DNA of 8,595 bases from Akkermansiaceae bacterium (lineage in GTDB: Bacteria; Verrucomicrobiota; Verrucomicrobiia; Verrucomicrobiales; Akkermansiaceae). Location of the stretch: the NCBI GenBank assembly GCA_023301545.1, contig JALZUI010000093.1, positions 1 to 8,595 of the forward strand, written 5' to 3'. How positions within the stretch are numbered: position 1 is the first letter of the stretch; the number at the start of each line of letters is the position of its first letter. Positions 1 to 6,300 of this stretch are shown in pieces. The translations under genes were made by a program, and so were the position numbers. The notes under the pieces were generated by a model. The model was not told the origin of the DNA. It was given only the letters and a program-made list of their open reading frames with translations, and searched no databases.

Positions 1-189
1 CTTCTTTCTCATAAGCCTGAAGCTGCATTAGACGACTTCACAGAACATGTGAAAGTCTCTGAGCAAGCTCTGCGCAACAACCTTAAGGCTCTAGTAGATA
101 AGAGCATCATAGAAAAGGTGACGGTAAAGGAAAGGGACAGAAATGCACTTTACCGTTTTAACTCTCAACTCGAAGAACAACCTAGCTAA
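1..189 (+). CDS. C-terminal fragment of a winged-helix DNA-binding protein (5' end outside window)
   Basis: Frame 1 is open from the first base to a TAA at 187-189, giving 62 residues of a longer protein. The segment VSEQALRNNLKALVDKSIIE followed by KV and a basic stretch ending in NALYRFN reads like a winged helix: a recognition helix (SEQALRNNLKALVDK), a short turn with IIEK, then two beta strands forming the wing. This pattern is common in ArsR/MarR-type regulators and at the C-terminus of ATP-binding (AlbA_2/Schlafen-like) proteins that accompany restriction systems. No catalytic motif is visible, so the family cannot be named. The gene runs in the same direction as the restriction gene 121 bp downstream, and its stop codon lies inside the first copy of a direct repeat. 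Inference: a regulator or defence-module component. The coding call is solid; the fold is moderately supported; the function is unknown. Confidence 0.7.
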   Translation, partial: LLSHKPEAALDDFTEHVKVSEQALRNNLKALVDKSIIEKVTVKERDRNALYRFNSQLEEQPS

Positions 190-216
190 GGAAAGATAGA
201 CCTCAAATAAGGAAAG
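187..216 (+). repeat. 30-nt direct repeat, copy 1
   Basis: This 30-base block is identical to 263-292, 76 bp away. It starts with TAAGGAAAGATAGACCTC and ends with a second TAAGGAAAG, so each copy contains two AAGGAAAG motifs 21 bp apart (188-195 and 209-216), about two helical turns. The first three bases are the stop codon of the upstream gene. Identity stops on both sides (C versus T before, A versus C after). The arrangement suggests paired binding sites for a DNA-binding protein; no binding is shown by sequence alone. Confidence 0.9.
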
Positions 217-236
217 ACAGACGAAGCGCGAAAACT

Positions 237-250
237 CTTATAGTTATAAG
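237..250. promoter_or_regulatory. Small palindrome CTTATA-GT-TATAAG between the direct repeats
   Basis: A perfect 6-bp inverted repeat with a 2-bp spacer lies midway between the two 30-nt direct repeats, in the AT-rich part of the intergenic region. A second, shorter palindrome (TAACGTTA, 257-264) overlaps the start of repeat copy 2. Such symmetric AT-rich sites can be operators or part of a promoter -10 region, but no convincing -35 partner was found. It is offered as a candidate control site for the restriction gene. Confidence 0.35.
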
Positions 251-262
251 GAATAGTAACGT

Positions 263-292
263 TAAGGAAAGATAGACCTCAAATAAGGAAAG
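263..292 (+). repeat. 30-nt direct repeat, copy 2
   Basis: Exact second copy of the 187-216 block, again holding two AAGGAAAG motifs 21 bp apart (264-271 and 285-292). It ends 18 bases before the ATG of the restriction gene. The last AAGGAAAG resembles a Shine-Dalgarno sequence but is too far away to act as one in the usual way. A bound protein here would sit next to the translation start and could block transcription or initiation; this is inference from position. Confidence 0.9.
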
Positions 293-310
293 CTAAGAAC
301 ACATCAAATA

Positions 311-2977
311 ATGCCGTCATTCACACCAAAGAAATACCAGCAATCTAGCCTAGAGAGCATCGAAAAGTATTTCCGATGCTGCCAACAGATGAAGAATGCA
401 GACTATGCATTCCAAGAAGCTACTAAGGAGCTCTGGGGACAAAAGTCCGCCTTCCATCCTCTTAAAGGGTTTGATGATACAATGCCTTATTTCTGTCTCA
501 GAATCCCTACAGGGGGAGGTAAGACGTTCGTAGCGGCAAAGTCTGTAGGCCTCATTAACCAGCAACTACTACACACCGAGCATAGTGTCATCCTATGGCT
601 AGTTCCCTCCACCGCGATACGGACGCAGACGCTCGACGCGCTCAAACAACTAGACCACCCTTACCACAAGGCGCTCAAAGATGCAGGAGCAGTCACTGTG
701 ATAGACCTAGATGAGGCAAAGAATCTCAACCGATCGACACTAGAGACTAGCACTGTGGTGATAGTAGCGACACGCCAAGCATTCCAAGTAGGAAATGAAG
801 ACCTAAGAAAGGTTTATGAATCTAGTGGCGCACTCATGCCGCTCTTCGATGGCCTCACGGCTAGTCAGAGAGGTAATCTTGAAACTGACAGTGATGGTAA
901 CATTCCTTATTCGCTCACTAATGCCCTAAGGTTACGCCGCCCCTTCATCATTGTCGATGAAGCGCACAATAGTCGCACAGAGCTATCCTTTGAGACGCTC
1001 GCTAAGTTTCACCCCTCTGGGATAATGGAGCTAACAGCTACGCCAGACATGGATAACACGCCGAGTAATGTCCTGCATACCGTTTCCGCAGTAGAGCTAA
1101 AAGCCGAGGAGATGATAAAGTTGCCTATTCAGCTAGAAACCGTCCCAGATGCTCAGAAATGCCTTAGCTATGCGATAGATCTACGATTACAGCTAGAAAC
1201 TGCTGCTGTGGCTGAAAGAGCTGCTGGAGCACCCTATTTACGGCCTCTAGTTCTTATCCAAGCAGAAGTAAACTCCAGCACTAAGCAAACCAGAAACACC
1301 AAATGGGTAAAGGACGAGCTCATTATCAATCATAACATCCCAGAGGATAATATCACGATTGCTACAGGAAGTGAGCGAGGACTAGAAGATCTAGAGAAGG
1401 AGTTCAAAGGCGGTATCTTCTCAGAGCAATGCCCAGTAAAATTCATTATTACCCAGAAAGCACTAGCAGAAGGGTGGGATTGCCCATTTGCCTATATACT
1501 AGTAAGTATGGCAGAGCTGAAAAGCTCTACTGCTATTGAGCAGTTGCTAGGTAGGATTCTACGTCAGCCCAATGCCAAGTGTTTTGCCGAGGAAGCCTTG
1601 AATAAATCGTATGCCTTCGTCGTTTCTAATAATTTCAGCGAAACCGCAAATAGCCTCAGAGACCGCCTAGTAGAGGGGGCTGGATTTAAGCATAGAGAAG
1701 CGAATGAATTCGTAGCGGCTAGACAACAGGCGGCGCTAGCCCTAGATACAGGAAGAACGAGTGTGAAGGTTACCCAAGTGACGATCGCTATTCCTGAAAG
1801 CCCAGACCTCAATAAGGTCTCTGATAGTGTAAAAAAGAAAGTTCAATGGGACAAGAAGAGCCAGGAACTTACCATTAAAGAACCGCTCAGTAAGCCAGAA
1901 GAAGAAGAGCTAAAAGAAGCTTTCGTCATGGACGTAGCTAGAGAAGCTGTGGGGCTAGCAGTGGCGAAGAGTCATGAGTCAGTAACTATTTTCCAATCTC
2001 CAGCAGATAAAGGAGAGCTCTTTAAAATTCCTCAGCTCTCAGTTATCATAGACGGTGAACTGAGGCTATTTGATGAACCAGAGGCTATTGACTATCCATG
2101 GGAGTTACCTTGTGATAATACGAAGCCTACTGCTGAAGATCTATCGGAAATTAGCAAAGCAGACAATATTTCAGACGGAGGGTTGATTGACGTTACTGAA
2201 GCCGGTAACATTACCACGCTCTTTGTAGAATCTATAGAGAGGGATTTAAACCTAGTCTATAAGCCCGAGAATTGGACAGAAGCTAAGCTCGTATCATGGT
2301 TCTGCCAGCAAGTGAAAGACCCCTCTATCACTCACCAAAGTAAAGTGGCATTCATTAGGGAATGGATAACGCAGCTACTCAATAGTGAGATAGTAGACTT
2401 ACCTAAGATTAACCGCCATAAATTCCTCATTCGCACGATCATTGAGCAGCATGTTTTCGGGCTCAGAAAAGAGGCTATAAGTAAGGCCTGTCAGGAATTC
2501 CTCTTTGCTAAAGATGTAGAAAAAAGAGTCACGGTAGGAGGTGAAGACGGCTACGAGTTTATTTATGATCAGATTTCCTACGCACCTATAGAGGACTATG
2601 ATGGGCAAGAATATGAATTCAGCCATCACTTCTATGAACGTATAGGTAAGCTAGATAGCAAGGAAGAGACGCTTTGTGCTCAATGGATAGATCAGCAAGC
2701 AGCAAAAGGAGTCTTTGAATATTGGGTAAGGAATTTAGAAGGGAAGAGACCTGGAGCATTTTTCTTACAAACCGCCACAGGACGATTCTATCCAGACTTT
2801 ATCTGTAAGCTGAAAGACGGCAGAATACTTGTCATTGAATATAAAGGAGCGCACCTATGGGATGGGGCTGAGGAAAAGCGCAAGATAGGCAAGCTCTGGG
2901 CTGAACTAAGCAATGGCAAATGCCTCTTCGTTATGGTAAAGAATAAAGAATGGTCTCAAATAGAGAGCATATATTAA
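311..2977 (+). CDS. Type III restriction enzyme Res-like protein: SF2 helicase fused to PD-(D/E)XK nuclease
   Basis: The 888-residue product has the Res-subunit layout. Helicase motifs appear in order: Walker A RIPTGGGKTF (64-73, K71), DEAH box IIVDEAHN (213-220), motif III LTATP (241-245), motif V QKALAEGWDCP (382-392) and motif VI QLLGRILRQP (411-420). The C-terminus carries a nuclease site, FYPDF (D829), then IEYKG (E843, K845), i.e. PD-X13-EYK. Type III Res subunits act with a Mod methyltransferase: the complex recognises an asymmetric site, moves or slides using ATP, and cuts distant DNA. All these catalytic residues are intact, so the protein looks active. ATG 311 is chosen because the N-terminus FTPKKYQQSSLESIEKYF is the usual Res opening and an in-frame TAA lies at 284-286. 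No normal ribosome binding site precedes it. Mod is not in the window; it may be further upstream, or this may be an orphan helicase-nuclease with a different partner. Frequent CTA Leu codons set it apart from uvrA. Confidence 0.9.
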   Translation: MPSFTPKKYQQSSLESIEKYFRCCQQMKNADYAFQEATKELWGQKSAFHPLKGFDDTMPYFCLRIPTGGGKTFVAAKSVGLINQQLLHTEHSVILWLVPSTAIRTQTLDALKQLDHPYHKALKDAGAVTVIDLDEAKNLNRSTLETSTVVIVATRQAFQVGNEDLRKVYESSGALMPLFDGLTASQRGNLETDSDGNIPYSLTNALRLRRPFIIVDEAHNSRTELSFETLAKFHPSGIMELTATPDMDNTPSNVLHTVSAVELKAEEMIKLPIQLETVPDAQKCLSYAIDLRLQLETAAVAERAAGAPYLRPLVLIQAEVNSSTKQTRNTKWVKDELIINHNIPEDNITIATGSERGLEDLEKEFKGGIFSEQCPVKFIITQKALAEGWDCPFAYILVSMAELKSSTAIEQLLGRILRQPNAKCFAEEALNKSYAFVVSNNFSETANSLRDRLVEGAGFKHREANEFVAARQQAALALDTGRTSVKVTQVTIAIPESPDLNKVSDSVKKKVQWDKKSQELTIKEPLSKPEEEELKEAFVMDVAREAVGLAVAKSHESVTIFQSPADKGELFKIPQLSVIIDGELRLFDEPEAIDYPWELPCDNTKPTAEDLSEISKADNISDGGLIDVTEAGNITTLFVESIERDLNLVYKPENWTEAKLVSWFCQQVKDPSITHQSKVAFIREWITQLLNSEIVDLPKINRHKFLIRTIIEQHVFGLRKEAISKACQEFLFAKDVEKRVTVGGEDGYEFIYDQISYAPIEDYDGQEYEFSHHFYERIGKLDSKEETLCAQWIDQQAAKGVFEYWVRNLEGKRPGAFFLQTATGRFYPDFICKLKDGRILVIEYKGAHLWDGAEEKRKIGKLWAELSNGKCLFVMVKNKEWSQIESIY

Positions 2978-3194
2978 TTATCTGCCCCTCATAATAAAAT
3001 GCATACAGATCCAGACTTAGCGCGCATTGCTTTTTAAAGAGAGGGGTTTGCTGGCCAAGAACCGCCGATATTCATAGGGATTTACTCCTCTGAAAGGGGG
3101 GGCATAGGCTCAATCCGACACCGCCACGAATCCTCTTCTTAGGACGGGCCTTATTACGCCCCTTCAGGGCTTTGATGTTGTAGAATCTAATTCA

Positions 3195-3214
3195 CCCAGC
3201 CCTTACGGACTGGG
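3195..3214. repeat. CCCAG/CTGGG hairpin
   Basis: A 5-bp stem CCCAG (3195-3199) with CTGGG (3210-3214) encloses a C/A mismatch, two further C-G pairs and a TTAC loop. It lies 10 bp before the ATTCCCC hairpin; the spacer includes CTAACAAATT. From general knowledge, closely spaced CCCAG/CTGGG and CCCC/GGGG hairpins recur between genes in PVC and Bacteroidota genomes, but no family name is claimed. Confidence 0.65.
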
Positions 3215-3224
3215 CTAACAAATT

Positions 3225-3241
3225 ATTCCCCGTTGGGGAAT
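3225..3241. repeat. Perfect ATTCCCC-GTT-GGGGAAT hairpin
   Basis: A perfect 7-bp stem with a three-base loop, within the hairpin-rich intergenic element. No T-run follows on either strand, so a classical intrinsic terminator is unlikely, although a structured RNA 3' end is possible for either of the convergent transcripts. Confidence 0.8.
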
Positions 3242-3320
3242 GTGGAAGGCTGGTTTCTGTTGTTTGATTGACGCGCTGGGGCTTCTGCCCAAGTTTAGAA
3301 CAACGATTAGAGCTATGGGG

Positions 3321-3341
3321 TTGAGAGGCTTTTCCTCTCAA
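3321..3341. repeat. Perfect TTGAGAGG-CTTTT-CCTCTCAA hairpin
   Basis: An 8-bp perfect stem with a five-base loop, directly abutting the GCCGATA palindrome at 3342-3363. It lies 57 bases beyond the uvrA stop codon in the uvrA transcript direction. Together the two stems could define the 3' end of the uvrA mRNA, but there is no U-tract after either, so intrinsic termination is only a possibility. Confidence 0.8.
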
Positions 3342-3363
3342 ATTGCCGATAGATATCGGCGGT
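3342..3363. repeat. GCCGATA-GA-TATCGGC palindrome (right inverted end)
   Basis: Bases 3345-3351 and 3354-3360 pair perfectly around a two-base spacer; two T-G pairs and one A-T pair extend the stem to 10 bp. Its right arm, 3353-3363, is the inverted partner of 3061-3071. As single-stranded DNA or RNA the two-base loop is tight, so the innermost pair would probably open. Confidence 0.75.
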
Positions 3364-3397
3364 CCTTTTGGTGGGCTTTGGGATGCGAGCTAGGGTG

Positions 3398-6300
3398 TTA
3401 GGTGAGGCATTCTTGGATGAAGGGGGCGGTGGCAGAGGTCTTGGATTTAGCGACTTCCTCTGGGGTTCCGGAGGCGCAGATGTTGCCGCCTCGGGGGCCG
3501 GCTTCGGGGCCGAAGTCTAGGATGTAGTCGGCTTCTGCCATAAGAGCGGGATGGTGCTCGACGACGACGACGGTGTGTCCCTCGTCCGTGAGGCGGTGAA
3601 GGACGTCGATGAGCTTGCGGATGTCATTGAGGTGAAGCCCGATGGAGGGTTCTTCAATGAGATAGAGGTTTCGGTTGATGGCTTTAGCCCCCGGCTCTTT
3701 AACTCGGCCTTTGGTGAGTTCGGTGACGAGCTTCAGGCGCTGGGCTTCTCCTCCACTGACGGTGGGGCTAGGCTGTCCGATTTGGAGGTAACCTAGGCCC
3801 GTGTCGGCTAAGAGCCCGAGAGTGCGGCTGAGCTTAGGGTGAGCCGAGAAAAAGGCGGCCGCTTCATCAATCGGCATGCGGAGGATGTCGGCGATGCTTT
3901 TCCCATTATAACGCACAGTCAAGGTTGCGGGGTTATAGCGATCCCCGCGACAGGTTTCGCAAGGAACACGGGTGCTGGGGAGGAAGTCCATTTCCAGCTT
4001 AATCGAGCCATTCCCTTTACATTCAGGGCATTGTCCCTCGCTATTGTTAAAGCTGAAACGAGAGGCGGTGAAGCCTCGGATCTGAGCCTCGGGCAGTTGC
4101 GCAAAGAGGGTTCTGATATGATCGAACATTTTAACGTATGTGGCGGGGCATGAACGGGAGGTTTTTCCGATCGGGGATTGATCGACCTCAAAGACGTATT
4201 TAAAGCCCGCAAAACCAGAGGCGTCAGTGCAGTAGGGAGCGATTTGGTTCTTCTGAGCCTTAGTCAGTTTTTTCTCCTCCCTAAGCTTATGCAGTAAGTT
4301 CGCTACAGGTTGGAGCGTGCCCCGCATAAAGCTGGATTTCCCTGAGCCCGAAACCCCCGTGATCACAGTCAGACGCTCCTTAGGCACGGAGACGGCAATG
4401 TCTTGTAAATTATTAACATGGCAGCCCTTAAGCGTGAGCCAATCATTAGCTTTCAAAGCCTTTTTATCCAATGCGCGGCGACTGCCTCTAGTGGGGTGGC
4501 TAATCGGGTTTTTAAGCGCTAGGCCGGTGACTGAATCCTTCTTCCGCATCAATTGCTTCAGACTCCCCTGAGCCATGACTTCGCCTCCGAGACGACCTGC
4601 GCCTGGACCGAGATCGATGACATGCTTCGCACGTGCCATTGTTTCCTCATCATGTTCGACGACGAGGAGTGAATTCCCCTTTTTCTGGAGAGTTTCCAGG
4701 GTATCAAGGAGGGATTGATTATCTCGAGGGTGCAGACCGATAGTAGGCTCGTCCAATACATACATGACTCCCTGGAGATTAGAACCTAACTGCGCGGCGA
4801 GACGAATACGCTGCGCTTCACCGCCCGAAAGCGTGGTCGCTGAGCGATCAAGTGAGAGGTAGCCTAGGCCGACTTGGGAAAGAAAGTGCAAGCGCTGAAC
4901 AATTTCAGGCAGTATGTCGCGCGCGATTTCCTTATCCCGACCTTGGAAGGCGAAGTTTTCAATAACCTTCTGAGCCTCGGTAACAGGGAGACTGGCGAGG
5001 TTAGGAAGAGACACCTTATCCCCTAAGAACACAAAATTAGCGGAGCGTTTAAGCCGAGAGCCCAAACAGGTAGGACAGATGATTTTTTCCTCTTCATCCT
5101 CATCCTTGCGCGTTTTTTCCTCCGCTAGTTCAGCCTCCAGCGCGGAGTCAAACTTATCAAGGCGGAAGCGCTTGGTAGACATCGTTCCGTACCCTCGACA
5201 GTCCTGACACCAACCACGAGGCGAGTTAAAGGAAAAGTCGGCAGGATCTGGTTCCTCGAAGGATTCCCCCGTGGCCGCACTGACGCGTTCAGTGGAGTAG
5301 AGGTGGAATTTGTTTTCATGATCGAGCAGACGGATAAAGCCCTTGGAGAGAGACAACGCCTCAGAAGTTTTCTCACGGAGGAGCTTCGCAGAGAGCTTAG
5401 TTCCAGCGGTCACGATGATGTCGAGGTCGTGTTCGACATACCGTTCTAGAGGTTCAAAATCGTCCACTTCGACGATTTGCTTATCCACTAAAAGAGCTTG
5501 GTACCCTAAGCGCGCAGCGCGGTCGGCGACATCGAGGTGAAAGCCCTTGCGCCCCTTAACAACGGGGGCCATTAGGTGAATACGGCCTTTAGCCGAACGA
5601 GCCTTAATCTGCTCATAGATCGCGGCCTCCGTCTGGGACACCACGGCCTCGCCCGAAACAGGGCAGTGCTGCACCCCTAGCTTAGCATAGAGCAAGCGGA
5701 GGAAGTGGTAAATCTCGGTAACAGTCGCAACGGTGGACTTCCCTCCCCCACGTGAGATTCGTTGTTCGATCGCGACGGTGGGTGGGAGACCTGTGATCGA
5801 ATCGACCTCGGGTTTCTCTAATTGCTCAGCAAACTGGCGAGCGTAGGGAGACATGGAGTCCAGAAAGCGGCGTTGGCCTTCTGCAAAGATAAGATCGAAG
5901 GCGAGAGTTGATTTCCCCGAACCTGAAAGACCGGTGACGACATTGAAACTGTTCAGCGGAAGGTCGAGATCGAAGTTTTTCAGGTTATGATGACGTGCCC
6001 CTCGGATACTGAGTTGGTTCGCGCGCTCTGGCTGGTAACGAGTAGGCGCTTCAGCCGCTAAGGCAAGGCCTTTGGAGTCAGCCGTTTCTCGGTAACCCGC
6101 AGGCTTGAGGGCGGTGCGGAGGTAACGACCTGTAGGAGTATCGAGCTTCGCAATGCTCTCTGGCGTTCCTGTTCCAACTACGAGCCCGCCGTCTTCCCCC
6201 GCTTCGGGTCCTAGATCGATGACGTAATCAGCCGATTTGATGACCTCTAAATTATGCTCCACAACCAGCAGCGAATGCCCCGCCTCGATCAAGCGGTTAA

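Larger units (their letters stand above)
3061..3363. mobile_element. Putative REP/MITE-like palindromic element with 11-bp inverted ends
   Basis: ACCGCCGATAT at 3061-3071 is the exact reverse complement of 3353-3363. Similarity continues inwards with mismatches (pattern ATnGGnAnTT), giving imperfect inverted ends of about 24 bp. Each end pairs a GCCGATA-type palindrome with a CCTCT/AGAGG-type hairpin: decayed on the left (3087-3099, CCTCT-GAA-AGGGG), near-perfect on the right (3321-3341 and 3342-3363). The interior has four more hairpins: GCCC-CTTCA-GGGC (3158-3170), 3195-3214, 3225-3241 and GGGC-TTCT-GCCC (3279-3290). A further 8-bp stem with one G-T pair (3040-3047 with 3084-3091) straddles the left end. 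There is no open reading frame of note and no clear target-site duplication. It resembles non-autonomous REP/BIME units moved by REP-associated transposases; a decayed remnant is equally possible. Confidence 0.45.
2978..3397. other. 420-bp convergent intergenic region without a gene
   Basis: The region lies between the stop of the restriction gene (+) and the stop of uvrA (-), so any transcription from either gene enters it from its 3' end. Neither strand shows a credible gene; the longest item noted was a 12-codon ATG frame. Most of it is taken up by the hairpin element at 3061-3363. CCCCTC at 2985-2990 can pair with GAGGGG at 3041-3046 over a long loop. Base composition shifts within it from the AT-leaning res side to the GC-rich uvrA side, which suits a boundary between acquired and resident DNA. 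Confidence 0.7.

Noticed and set aside
187..292. Two 30-nt repeats separated by 46 nt, superficially like a minimal CRISPR array
   Set aside because: Only two copies, no third unit, no palindromic repeat, internal sub-repeats, and the first copy overlaps a stop codon. An operator-like arrangement fits better.
350..565. A 71-codon minus-strand frame opposite the start of res
   Set aside because: It is antisense to the conserved Res N-terminus and Walker A and has no protein-like features of its own.
3019..3035. Possible intrinsic terminator of res ending in TTTTT
   Set aside because: The only stem before the T-run is a three-base AGC/GCT pair; too weak to call.
2999..3037. A 12-codon ATG frame (MHTDPDLARIAF) after res
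   Set aside because: Too short, no ribosome binding site and no recognisable family; it sits in a hairpin-rich intergenic region.
3551..4153. Plus-strand open frames of 81 and 104 codons opposite the uvrA 3' end
   Set aside because: They are antisense to highly conserved UvrA signature and Walker B coding sequence and have no independent family resemblance.
6017..6106. Possibility that the two UvrA units are separate genes joined by a sequencing error
   Set aside because: The linker is continuous and in frame, with no stop or start-like signal, and fused UvrA is a known form in Chlamydiae.
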